From Bryoerythrophyllum caledonicum (Eukaryota; Streptophyta; Bryopsida; Pottiales; Pottiaceae): a stretch of 64,000 nt of DNA. Shown piece after piece: positions 22,434 through 33,189 of this stretch. Under the pieces are notes generated by a model, which ran no database searches, was not told the DNA's origin, and was given only the letters and a program-made list of their open reading frames with translations. The stretch is taken from NCBI GenBank assembly GCA_963971425.1, contig OZ020520.1, positions 6,552,553 through 6,616,552 of the forward strand, given 5' to 3'. Both the position numbers and the translations under genes were made by a program. Numbering within the stretch: the first letter of the stretch is position 1; the number at the start of each line of letters is the position of its first letter.

Positions 22434-23060
22434 TCCCTAAAGGACCAAGGCATTTTTGCACCAAAAACACTTCAAAATTGCCCGGCTATAGGATAATGCC
22501 TAAGAAGGGAGACAAAACCTTTTTGTTTCTATAATCGTAGGATGTCAATAAATACTTCTTTGTTAATGTCCCCACAAAATTTCATAAATTTGAACCGCAC
22601 GGATTGAAAGACTTGCATAGCTCCCATGCTATTCACTACTTGGTATAAATTTTTTGCACTACATAAGACCTAAATCCATTACTAATGGTAGTTTAGGATG
22701 ATGTTAGTTCCTTATACACCAATTGTTAGAGGTAGAAAAAGGGTGTACCTTATTCAAGTCAACTATGCTAGTAGTGGAAGCTGAAAAATGGGCAATTAAC
22801 GTTTTAGTTTTTAGATACTTGATATGTTTTAGATTGATGATCCAAACGATCAATATGAAGGTCTACACCACATATTGTTGTGGAAAAAATCAAAAGTATA
22901 AAAAGTTAAAATCTCTAAGTTGTATGTGGTAAGACTTTTTTTTTATGGTACCTTGCGAGTTTTATTTTTGGCAATATGTGAAAATCTTTGAGTTGAGATG
23001 AAGCGTTATTTTCCACTAAAGACAAGATTTTTTTTTTAAAATTTGAATGGAAATCATTTT
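22434..23060 (+). mobile_element. TTAA-target MITE, truncated copy of the long subfamily
   Basis: It starts tccctaaaggaccaagg after TTAA (22430-22433). Its interior (for example caccacatattgttgt and actaaagacaagattttt) follows the same order as the element at 53904-54828. The right end is missing, and similarity stops near 23060. A 'gcatagctcccatgctattc' segment is shared with 24.4-24.6 kb. It is inserted inside the hAT element. Confidence 0.65.
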
Positions 23061-23092
23061 CTACACTCTTATGTTTGCTCCAAAACTAATAG

Positions 23093-23276
23093 AGAGCTAA
23101 TAAAGGTGTTCCTTATTGGAGAGCATGCCGTCAAAGTACAAAAGTTGTACTTTCCATTTTGCCTTCCTCCCTAGAACTAGGGAAAGACATAATTTGCGTG
23201 TTATTTTAAGTGCATTAGGATCTTGTCGGAACCAAAAATAATGCACCCCTTATTTAATTGTGCACCCGCCTCATGG
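23093..23276 (+). promoter_or_regulatory. Upstream block 1, duplicated before two genes of the element
   Basis: About 180 bp beginning gagctaataaaggtgttcc and including ttattggagagcatg and cgaaccaaaaataa-type phrases are repeated at 24618-24790. Each copy is followed by a GACGTC-rich GC block and then an ORF (23570 and 25256). The arrangement suggests duplicated promoters. Confidence 0.6.
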
Positions 23277-23396
23277 AAATGGGGAGTGCCTCGGCCAAGC
23301 AAGAATGGCCTCAAACGCCTCCTTCAAGAGTTTTGTGGGGACGACCCCCTCCCCCGCAAATTTTCAAACAAATGTCCCTGCCCCAGCCTTGGTAGA

Positions 23397-23418
23397 GGGC
23401 GGGGACGTCTCCTCCCCT
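23397..23418 (+). promoter_or_regulatory. GC-rich GGGGACGTCTCC block before the unknown ORF
   Basis: The sequence ggcggggacgtctcctcccc sits about 150 bp before the ATG at 23570. It is a further occurrence of the GACGTC-centred motif. Confidence 0.45.
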
Positions 23419-23569
23419 ACCGGATTACTATTTTAATGGAGAAACTCATCATTTGTCCCCGCCTCGCATACTCCTATCCATCCATCTCTTCATTGATCTG
23501 GATGTTGGCGTCGTGCGAGGTCTTCATTCATCCATCCACGCCAGAATTTTACAAGAACACGTGCACACC

Positions 23570-24157
23570 ATGACTTCACCTGGACAATTGGCCAAGGAGG
23601 AGCGAGATAAGACCCGTGCATGAGCGGGGTACGCCCATCGGAAGCGGTTGCACGTTCTTCATAATCCCGAGAAGTTGGCTTTTCGAGGTTGGGAGGACGT
23701 AGTGGAGCCATGGAGTTTTGATGATTGCCCGAACTACATCGAGTGGTGCCACATCGACAAGGCTTTCCCAGAGGAGCGACACAACTATCACCAGCGCTTC
23801 CACAAGGCAAACTTGAAACATTGCGTTGACGAGGCGTTTAAAAACCCATGCATCGAAGTTTACCAAATGTTGTATGATGTCCCATTCGTCAAACGCAACG
23901 AAGTAAATCTCTTCATTGCGCAGGGTGTTCATGCGGAGGTGAAGTTGGGCAAGATAGTGGATTGGTCCACTTTGAAGTCAATGCCGGGGAAGGTAAAAAG
24001 TCCTCGCCCAAAATATGGAATAATTCCAATGGGATGGCGCAAGTATCCGGAAGGTGGATTGGGCGACACACCTAGCTACGATACTGTGACGAATGACACA
24101 CCTAGCTACGATATAGTCGATACTGACACGTCGAGTTCAGATGCTAACTCCGGCTGA
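23570..24157 (+). pseudogene. Unknown ORF of the hAT element, one in-frame stop
   Basis: The frame runs from the ATG at 23570 (MTSPGQLAKEE) to the stop at 24157, 195 residues, interrupted by TGA at 23621-23623 (CGA by one transition). I do not recognise a domain. The body is rich in aromatic residues and histidine (for example PNYIEWCHIDKAF). The C-terminus has two near-identical DTPSYD repeats and a serine/aspartate tail. It is preceded by a duplicated promoter-like block and a GACGTC motif. Position and decay pattern match the other genes of the element. Confidence 0.55.
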
Positions 24158-24354
24158 ACCCACGTCCAAGTTACGAGCAAAAAGGCACAAGCACATGGTA
24201 GGCTGAGGAGGACCAAACGAGCCGTTCACCAATGTTACTACAGACTACGAGTATTTAAAGGTTTAGGACGTAGCAAAAAAATTTGCGAACAATACTTTTG
24301 CTCTAAACATTATATGATTTTAAATATCCTTTTTGTTTGTAATGGTACAATTTA

Positions 24355-24610
24355 TTTAGAGAACTTGCACATTACATTCTACTAGAGGCTTATACTACCC
24401 GTTATGGATGGGGACTTGTATAGCTCCCATGCTATTCACTACTTGGTTTATTTTTTTCTTTAATGGTATGTGGTACATTCCTAATCTTTTGTGGGAAAAT
24501 TGTGTTTAAATTATATATTTAGAGAACTTGCACATTATATTCTACTCGAGGCTTATACTACCCATTATGGATGGGGACTTGCATAGCTCCCATGCTATTC
24601 ACTACTTGAT
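24355..24610 (+). repeat. Two direct repeats of about 90 bp downstream of the unknown ORF
   Basis: Copies at about 24355-24451 and 24518-24610 share gagaacttgcacatta and tcccatgctattcactactt. A third partial copy lies at 22611-22652. They are probably duplicated 3' untranslated sequence inside the element. Confidence 0.7.
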
Positions 24611-24617
24611 CTAAAAG

Positions 24618-24790
24618 GGAGCTAATAAAGGTGTTCATTATTGGAGAGCATGTGGTCAAACGACAAAAGTAGTACTTTCCCGAAAGCCTTCCTTCGTAGA
24701 CATAATCTGCTTTTTATTTTAAGTGCGTCGCAATCTTGTCCGAACCAAAAATAAGGCACCCTATATTAAAACCTCTACCCTAATCATGGA
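24618..24790 (+). promoter_or_regulatory. Upstream block 2, before the hAT transposase gene
   Basis: This is the second copy of the roughly 180-bp block described at 23093-23276, here leading into a denser GACGTC cluster. Confidence 0.6.
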
Positions 24791-24847
24791 GAGGAGGAGG
24801 GCCTAAGCACCCAAAATGCCCCAAAGGCCTCCTTCTCCTGGGTTGGG

Positions 24848-24957
24848 GAGACGTCCCAGGCTCTGCCCAAGTAAGGACGGGGACGTCTCCGCCCTGCCCT
24901 GGTGGGGCGGAGACGTCCCCGCCATTACCCGGGCAGGGGCGGGGACGTCCCCGCCCT
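24848..24957 (+). promoter_or_regulatory. Cluster of four GACGTC motifs in GC-rich DNA
   Basis: GACGTC occurs at about 24850, 24882, 24912 and 24945, each in a cggGGACGTCcccgcc-like context. It lies 300-400 bp before the transposase ATG. GACGTC is a classic bZIP site, but the motif could equally be a transposase-binding repeat. Confidence 0.55.
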
Positions 24958-25255
24958 TGGCAGGTCAGGTCCCACCCGTTCTGGGCTCTTGTATAGTAGG
25001 TTCGGGGACGGCCGACTGTCCTCACGCTTGTCATCTTGGCCTTTATCCGTTGGACCTCAATTTAGTTTGTGCTCCTTGCGAGTCTACTTGGGTGGCAGGC
25101 GGCACTGGTGTGCGGCTGAGGTGATGTAAAAATTGGTTCAAGCAGTACACCAGCGCTATCAAACCTCACATTTTCACCTAATTCTATACTATAACTAGCC
25201 CCGTATTTTGGCTTAGACGGGACTTGCACATTATTTGGCATAAGCCGTGAATGCA

Positions 25256-28200
25256 ATGGGAAGTCAAAGGAAGCAAACAAAAGAATGGGAACCTTGGTAC
25301 AATTTTGGTGACAACGGGGGCAAAGTGAGTTGTGTTTTCTGTAACTATACTTTTAGCTACAAACGTGAGCGTGCGTTCGCTCACTTTGGATACGGCGCCA
25401 AGTCAGAGAGGTCGATTTGTCGTAGCCTACCTCCCTATGTGCGAAGTCGATTTGCCAATTGTGGAAACATTGTTCCGCAACGAATGACGGGCGGGGACAT
25501 GTATGGCGGAGATTCAGGCCCGAGTGGTCCATCGAGGGCACCAACTATTGACACTTCAAGCCAATCCGACGCTCAAAATAATGTGGCGGGTGGGGTAACA
25601 AGTGGGCCTCAGGAAGGAGTGCCTAATCTCTCTGAAGGAAACGACCGCGAACATGTGTCGGGTGGTCTTACCGCCTCAAATTCCACTAGATCAAGGCAAC
25701 TACATCAACAACGGATGCTTGAAGCTATTAACATTGCAAAGAGGAAGGAACTTGATGAGAAGTGGGCGACCTTTTTCTATCAGGCGAATGTGGCTTTTAA
25801 TGTGGCGCAAAATTAGGCGTTCATCGATGCGGTGAGGGCAACATCTGTGGCAAAGTTTGAGTACACTCCTCTTACATATCACCAATTGAAGACTAGACTG
25901 ATTGAACCTAAGAGGTTGCAAATTGAGAAAGAGATTGAAGCCAAAGTTGGTTTTACAATCAAGAATTATGTGGTGTCGATATGCACGGATGGTTGGCATG
26001 ATGTCCACCGGAGCCCTCTCATGAATTTAATGATGTCGTGCCCCACTGGTGACGTATTCTTGGGAAGCATAGGCACCAGTGGTGAGAAGAAGTCCATGCG
26101 GTACATAGCGGACCAAGTGAAAGTTTACATTGAGAAGGTGGGTTCCAAAAATGTGACACAGATTTGTACAGACAATGCTCCCAACATGCTTGGAGCGATG
26201 GATGATATTGTTCTCACATACCCGCACATTCACAAGTAGGGGTGCATGGCACATGCATTGGATCTCATGTTGGAAGATTGGGCGAAGGTCTAAGAATTTA
26301 AAGATTTAATAGAGAGGGCAAAGAAATTGTGCAAATATATTAGAAACCATCATTCAACAATGGGGACACTTTGTGAGTTGAGTCCAAACTTGCATATTGT
26401 AGTGCCCACTGAAACCCGCTTTGCTTGTAATTTCCTTATGATGGATCGATTGGTGAGACTCAAAGGAATGTTGGAGCAGTTGAAAGACTACCACCGTGTT
26501 GTAAACTACTTTGCAACCCTACGGAATAGACAAAATGGAGAGCAAGCATCAACCGCGTCGCGTAATGTGGTGCGCACCATCGAAGATGTGGCCTTTTGGC
26601 AACGATGTCAGAATTACGTGCACATGACTAGGGATGTTTTGAAGGCATTGCGTGTGTTTGATGGCCGCGAATCATCCATGGATCGTGCGTGGCTTGTGAT
26701 GCATAATTTGCGAGGACACGTGTACTCTTTGAGAGAGTCACCCTTTACTCTACGAGCTGACATAGCATCCACCCTTGAGCAATCTTTTGATGCCCGATGG
26801 CAAATGGTTTTTACCGATGTTCACTACATCACGGCTGTTTTGAATCCGTACCTCAAGGATAATGTGGCGCTTAGGGTTGACGGAATCGCACAAAGAGCAT
26901 TGAATCGGGTTGTTCGCAAAATGATGGAGGTATTGGACATGTCTTAGGACGACGTCCAATATGAGTTAACACAGTACGAGGAGGGCACTGGACCATATGG
27001 CCCTACCGAGGCATCTAACATCCGCCAGACAAAGCTTCAACTCCACCAATGGTGGGCCAGGATCGTAGACAAGGCATTGTCTAAAATAGGTGTTCGTATT
27101 CTAGCCCTTACGTGTTCAACTAGCTCTTGCGAATAAAACTGGAGTATGTACTCGTTTGTCCACAACAAGAGCCGAAATTGATTAGCGGCGGAAAAGGCTG
27201 CGTCATTGGTGTATATTTATACCAATAGCCGATGCCTTCAACAAAGACCAGGGGCCGATCCCGTTCGATGGTACGATGCGAATATTCACTCGGAGGATTC
27301 TGACCCAGATGCCCTGGGGCCGGTCCTGGTGGTTGAACCTAATCGTGAATTTGATGTGTTGATAGCCGAGGAAGAGGAGGAGCACAGTATGGCAGCTCCC
27401 CGCTCTTTGCTGGAATACCGGGGAAACCCTAATCTTTGGGCGGAAGGCGCCGATCACCTTGAAAAAACAAGAAACTATTATGGAGATGATGACGATGTGG
27501 AAGAAGAATTGGCTCAAGGTCGTTGGGGACCTTGGAATCAAAGTCCTCGTCGCAGTCCTTCGCCTCATCTTCCTCAAAATGAGGGCATTCATGAAGTACA
27601 ACCTTTGTCTATTTCCTTAGAGAGCGACATCCCAAATGTGACTAACCTTGAAGAGCCTGAAACGGGCGGAGGCAATGTTGGGAATGTTCACGACGAGGAC
27701 AATTTCCCATCAAACTATGGAGGTGGAAATGGAGATGCCGACAACAACGGAGCGGGAGAGAACGCAATAAATACTACGACTCGAAACAACCAAGGATCGG
27801 TTGTAAACCGGTATGGCCAAGAGAGCCCTATTGGAATGGGTGCATCATTTCATAGCACTGGAGTTGTTCAAGGAGACTCTAATGCAAATGTTGTAAACAC
27901 AACAATTGTAGGGACGACTCCAAGAAATGAAAGGGTTGTTAATCCGTGAAAGCAGTTTGACCCAGAATGTTTAGACCCCTCCGATGCTTTTGCATTCACA
28001 GAGGACTTTGAGCCACAACCATCTCCGGTTGTGGTGTTGCCTATTATTATCAATGACCAGAATGTACCAACGTCGTCTTCCCGGAATTCCTCTTCTCCTA
28101 GAACGGCGAATGCCATGTATGGACCTTTTCAACGAAGTGTAGGCGTTGAGAGAATGGGTCTAAACACTTCCGCTACTACTACCAGAATTATCAGACCCCC

Positions 28201-28771
28201 TTTAGCCGCTACAAGGACGCCTCTTCATCCAATGGGTCAATATCAACAACCCAATGGAAGGACTAATGCTCGTGGAGGGTCTAGAGGGTGTGAACGAAGA
28301 AACAACGGCGAAGCATCATCCTCAAGGCTTCGTAGACGTCTCCTCCTTGGAATAGGGGCACGAGATTCAAACGTGGTTGTACAACCATTTTTGGACACGT
28401 ATGTTCCAGGACGCTCTTCAACAACTCCGGCGTTTGTTGTTCCGAATCGAGCAGTTCGTTCTACCAGCGGCCCAACCATAAATTCCGACGGCGATGATCC
28501 TCACGCACATCAACAAAAGAAATTCAAACGCTCGCGTTGCGGTGGTGAAACAGTCGTGGAGCTTTGCAATGACGACTCTGAAATAGAAGGCTTTTGGACT
28601 ACGGATGGTAGCAATGGAGAATTTGAAGATGAGAGCGATGAAGGAGCTGATGATGACAACCGTCTAGAGTGCAATGAGGCACCAGATGATGATGATATCG
28701 TCCTTCGAGATGCAGTTATGGGTGGCCCGTCCACCGAAGGAGTGCGCAGATCGGGCCGTTTGAATAATTAA
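25256..28771 (+). pseudogene. hAT transposase gene with long C-terminal extension, seven in-frame stops
   Basis: A single frame of 1,172 codons, with no frameshift, starts at the ATG at 25256 (MGSQRKQTKEW). Domains in order: a BED-type zinc finger (CVFCNYTF ... FAHFGYGAKSE, residues about 25-55); a DUF659/RNase H-like core with ICTDGWHDV and ICTDNAPNM carrying catalytic aspartates, and GCMAHALDL; then the hAT dimerisation motif at about 27120-27190 (SSSCE, NWSMYSFVHNKSRN) with the catalytic glutamate. About 520 acidic, asparagine- and serine-rich residues follow, unusual for hAT enzymes. Stops: TAG 25814, TAG 26237, TAA 26291, TAG 26945, TAA 27134, TGA 27179, TGA 27947. Each is one transition from a Gln, Arg or Trp codon. 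It is the presumed mobilising enzyme of the 11-kb element, now inactive. Confidence 0.85.
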
Positions 28772-28990
28772 AGGACAAGAAAAGTAACTACGTATATGTA
28801 TGCGAAATCAAGAGAGTTGTGATAATTCATAGAAGAAGCTAGGAGAGAAAAAGGTTTCTTAGATAACTAGCGCCAATATTACTTCGTTTGGAAGTATTAA
28901 ATTAGGGAATTGTTGTTATATCATGAAACAATTTATTGTAATAAACATATTTTGCTTCCAGACAATAAGGTCTCTCCGCTCAATGATGCA

Positions 28991-29099
28991 GGGGTGGGGA
29001 CGCCTACATGAGGGGCGCGGACGTCTACGCCCTTGGGCGGAGATGTCCTTGCCCCTCATGGAGACGTCCTCGCCCCTCATAGAGACGTCCCCGCCCTAG
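28991..29099 (+). promoter_or_regulatory. GC-rich GACGTC cluster near the right end of the hAT element
   Basis: GACGTC or near variants occur at about 29019, 29062 and 29083 (for example catagagacgtccccgccc). Here it follows the last gene rather than preceding one, which favours a subterminal transposase-binding role for at least some copies. Confidence 0.5.
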
Positions 29100-29289
29100 T
29101 GCCACGGTGGCGTGACACGTCCAAATGTGACGTGGCCATGACAGTAAAAATTTCTTACTTGCAAAAAATTATTGGGCACACTTCGGGCAATTTGTCCAAA
29201 CCGTCTGTCCGTCTGGTCCAAACCGCCTGTCCGGTTGTCCCGTCCGATCACCTCAATCCGTCTATTATGACAACCCCGGTTCCAAGCGC

Positions 29290-29553
29290 ACTTACGGCAT
29301 GTTCCACGAGGCACGCTGTCGAAAGCGCCCCGGATTGACGAGCAGCTAGAGGCTCTACTCGCTGCCATCCCCAATCTGTGCACAACCAAGAAAGGGTCGA
29401 TTCCGGTTGGTGCGTACGAGTACATCGAGAAGCTGCAGAGAGAGGTGTAGGAGCTTCAGTCGGAGCTCAAATTGGAGGAGGAAGGAGCGACCAGATCAAG
29501 GAGTTTTTTTTCAGCGGCAGAAGTTGACGTCAGGTCTCGCCTATGGCATTGAG
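29290..29553 (+). pseudogene. bHLH-like (helix-loop-helix plus leucine zipper) fragment
   Basis: One frame reads PRIDEQLEALLAAIPN, then KGSIPVGAYEYIEKLQREV, a TAG, then ELQSELKLEEE. This matches helix 1, loop, helix 2 and zipper of plant bHLH transcription factors; the basic region before it is not convincing. The TAG interrupts the zipper exactly where a glutamine (CAG) is expected. The fragment begins directly beyond the right end of the hAT element, so the element may have landed in or beside this gene. It ends at the TGA near 29551. Confidence 0.5.
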
Positions 29554-31196
29554 TCGAGGAGTGTGTTTTTTATATGAATTTTTTGTTTCCTTGCGGCAAT
29601 CGAGTATAGAGGGAGATGAGCGCCCGTAGAGAGGGAGATTCAAAAAGAAGATGCAGCTAGGGACCTGGGTGATAAAAAAAAAAAGGTCGAAGGTGGTTCA
29701 GCCATTGGAGTAGAAGACGGCGCCTACCACGGCAGCTGGAGTGCTGGAAGTGAAGAATTCTTCCCACCATGTTAGCGGTCGTCTAGGGTTGCTGGTGCGG
29801 AAGGTGGAGGAAGAGGCGCGTTTGCGTCGGCGAGTGTGGTCTTGCTATCTTGGTCTGTAAGCGCGGAGGAGGAGCTTCAGGGCCCAGTTGCAAAGCTGCA
29901 AGCAACGTTGGGTCAATGGAGAAGTTGCATGTGTCATCTATAGGACGGAGCAGGTGCGTTACAGGCCAATTTTGTTGACTTGCTAGAGTGCGGTTCTTGT
30001 GAAAAGGAGTTGGGGCTGCGCGTGAGAATTTTGGAAAGCTGAGGCGGTGCGGAAGCCCTGTCCGATTTTATGAAGAATTCAGTTTAGTGGTTAAACCATC
30101 CTGTCTACGCAATGAGGTGGCCTCGTAGGTATCCCCTTCCAAGTTCCATGTTGATGTTGTATGGCTGTGTGTATCTAGTGAATGGATCAGAGTTGATCTC
30201 TCTATATCAATCTGAACTTGCTGAATGCTGCTGGTCGTCTGAATGTTGTGATCACCAAGGTCTACACAAAATTCTTGAGGGTCCCAACGTCAAAAACACA
30301 AAAAATCAGTAAGGTTAGGTGGTGAGAACATCCAAAATTTTGGAGTTACCTCCAATAAGTTATGACTAGCTAAAGTTTCCTGAATTGTTGAGAGGTTGTC
30401 TGTTGTTGGCTGTTTGTGGGGGGTTGTACGCTATTGTGATTCAAATTACAGTAGCCTAGTCAAGTTGATATCAAGCTTCTGGTCATGATGAAGGTGAAAA
30501 ATTGGAATTTGGAGTCATTTGCTAAAAGTTATGAGCTGTCAAAGTTGGCCATAGTGTAAGGCAGAAACTTGACCTAATTGCCCAAGCTTAATCAGAAATT
30601 AAGGGGGCCGGGAAAAGTTAAAAGGAATTACATTTTTTATTTTATTTTTAAATGCAATAAAAGATTAAGTAAAAGAAAAGAGTAAAGGAAGATATAGTCA
30701 AGAGAAGGACAAGTAAAAGGAAGGGACGACAGTAAGGGAGATAACTTTAAGGAAGGAAGGGGAAGGATGATCATAATGTACTAACCTAGTTCAATGAACC
30801 CTAATCAAGTTTGGCTCTCTAGACCATGCTGAGGTGAGCTAAATTAACCCACGTGGTGATGATCAGTCAATAACCCAATGATTTCAATTAGTTAGGACTT
30901 GTTGTGGGGGGAAATTGCACACACACTCACACACAAGCTTCATTCTTGCAAGGGCTGAACCCTTGAACTAGGGCCTTGTGTAACGTGTTCAGATTAACTC
31001 TCCTATTAGGGGGGGTTAATTTTTGCTCACAATATTGGAGACATTTCTTTTTTTGTTATGCCAAATATCAGTGTAGGTAGGCGCGGGAGTGGCCTCTCCA
31101 CATCTCACGATCCTTACTTTACATTTTGCCTTTGTAACCGCCCTTTGTGTAAAACAAGACTTTGTTGAAATCTTTGGGAGTCAAGTAATATCCTAC
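29554..31196. other. Intergenic stretch; possible decayed continuation of the bHLH-like gene
   Basis: Between 29600 and 30100 a GC-richer segment has glutamate/glycine-rich frames broken by stops that could be later exons, but no domain is visible. From 30300 on it is AT-rich with no supportable gene. Confidence 0.35.
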
Positions 31197-33015
31197 TCAG
31201 TTGGAATGACATGTGACTCTTGCACAGCTATAACTGCATGAAACACCAATTCTGCAAATGAGAGAGGCTGTTGGAATTGGTGGCGGCTGTGATGGTGGTA
31301 TGTCGTTGATTAAAATGTTGTCATCCTCATCGATAATTGGCAATGGATCTTCAGATGTTCCAAGCCGCCTAAAAGGATACCAGAGGTTGGAGAAGTTGAC
31401 TCGATTCAGACGATGCAATTATTCATTGGCACCAAGTGCTAAAGTTGCCTTGTGCTTGTGCATCCCGAACACGTTCTCCCCTAGCATATAAGAGTCACGG
31501 GTGTAAAATTCCTTTGCACCTAGCATACCCATCATGGGGTCATTAAGGACACGTGGATCGCTTGACCTTTGGGCCCTATGCTCAGCCAAAGTTTGAATAG
31601 AGTTTTGATTCTTCTCGGCTTGGTCTTGTCGCTCCAACGCTACCTTTAAGAACTGATAATAGTTTACTACCTACAGGAATGCCCGGATGTAGTCATCTAT
31701 GGTTGTGGCATATAGGTCCCCACCATTACTACCAGAAGCTTGCTTCCACTTATTGTCGATAGACTCTACCGAGGTTATATCATGGCATCATAGCGAGCTC
31801 CTCCTCTGACATGTTCTCTAATTAAGCATGAATAGTTAGTATGATGATGTGGGAAAATGAAAGCACATTATGTCAATTTTGAGGAGGTACGAGTACCCTC
31901 TTTGATGCTAAGGAGGTATGCAACATGTAAATAACATTTGAGAAATAATTGTTGGAATATAGAAATATGAAATAGAGGATAAAAGAGGGGCAAAAATTTA
32001 TATGGAGTAAAGATAGTAGACAATTCATGTGTCATAAACCCTTCCATTGGCAAAAGCGGATTTGCCAAAAAGCGAGTCAGAGGTCGAGACATTGAAAATC
32101 CAAATCAAAAACCGCTCTAGAGTCTAGATGATGACCACCATGCTTTTATGGCTAGGTAAAGTCTATCATCTTCTCCTATACTAATTGCATTCATGTATCG
32201 TTGACACAGTGCCTTATGTTCATCACGCAATGGTCCTCCCATGACGTACTTGTTAGTGTGTTTGATCATCAATTGTGCCAACTGAAATAGACATGTACGC
32301 TCCCCGTTAACCATTTCGTTCTCTTTGATGCTATTGTTGTATACAAGGTGCACCGCATTCCAGTTTGCTTGAGCACTATCCGCCATGAATCCATTAAATT
32401 GTAGCTCTAGAACTCCGTGTCATGCCACCACTGCGTTGAGGTTCTTCCAGACAAGTTCTTGTACGACGCCATCTTCAAATTGCATGTCACAATATGCAAT
32501 GGTCATCACCCGACAATAGGTAGCGTCGTACACGTGACATGCCATGGTTGTCCAACATTTGACATGCTTGACGTGGTCAAACATCATCCAAGCATTCTCG
32601 AGATCACCACCCTTCTACATTCATTTCACCAAATCCACACAAGAACGAGGTCCCACTTTGGACATTTTGAAGACAAAGACCTTATATGAGTTGTCACCTT
32701 GCCTAGGGAACATATTCTTCTGCACAAAAGCCTAGTTGCTTTGGCCACAAAGTTTTGTGATGTTGTCTACAACACCATACCTTCTAAGATATTGGAACAA
32801 AACCACTTTGTTTCGAATGCTAGGTGAGCCCATGTTTTTGCAAATATCCAACATAGGTACTAATTCCTCAAAACTTAGGACTTTTCTAGGCTCGTCTTCT
32901 TCCCGCAACAAGAACTCTTCTACAAAATCTTTACTGGCCTCTAAGACTATAGAGGGTGGTAACACACTACTCTTGTACAATTTCTTATCCCATGCACAAT
33001 TCAGGATACGGTATA
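31197..33015 (-). pseudogene. Mutator-type (MULE) transposase-like gene, decayed
   Basis: The frame from about 33015 down to 32117 is continuous apart from several stops (TAG, TGA). It contains MTIAYCDMQFED, then VWKNLNAVV and GFMADSAQANWNAVHLVY, with acidic residues spaced as in the MULE transposase core, then an ERTCLF stretch. A second frame at 31637-31197 (GAKEFYTRDSYMLGENVF ... proline-rich tail) is probably its C-terminal part, separated by an intron or a frameshift. Stops again fall at likely Gln or Arg codons. Whether it belongs to the arms-bounded region to its right or to the Mutator-type MITEs at 6 and 14 kb cannot be decided here. Confidence 0.6.
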
Positions 33016-33189
33016 AGTTTGGACTTAATCTTAGACTAGATTATTTTATATTTTAGATTCTTTACTATTCATCACCGTAAACGAGTTTGTATAGTGCGTA
33101 CTTGTTGTATAATATGGACCAATTACAACCTCTTGCGTGGCTTCTAATTTTGGATCTCCAGTATTGTGAAGCTAGTTTAAAACCTCATT

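Larger units (their letters stand above)
18267..29278 (+). mobile_element. 11-kb hAT transposon carrying four genes
   Basis: The left end (cagggtagttcggccgtcc) matches the left end of the hAT-type MITE at 41476. The right end (gtctattatgacaaccccg) matches that MITE's right end (gtctatgtagacaacccta). Placed exactly as in the MITEs, the flanking octamers are GCTCCAAC (18259-18266) and GTTCCAAG (29279-29286), six of eight identical. Inside are a minus-strand kinase-like gene, plus-strand RING-type and unknown genes, and a long hAT transposase gene. The small copies at 5.7 and 41.5 kb would be deletion derivatives. An assembly gap lies inside. The link between ends and transposase is strong inference, not proof. 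Confidence 0.7.

Noticed and set aside
19273..28771. Reassigned stop codons or stop-codon RNA editing to explain in-frame stops
   Set aside because: All three stop codons appear inside frames, while the intact desaturase ends normally and has none inside. U-to-C editing is known for organelle, not nuclear, transcripts. Deamination decay is simpler and fits the rRNA insert.
32417..32735. Plus-strand ORFs opposite the MULE-like gene
   Set aside because: They are antisense shadows of the minus-strand frame carrying MULE motifs.
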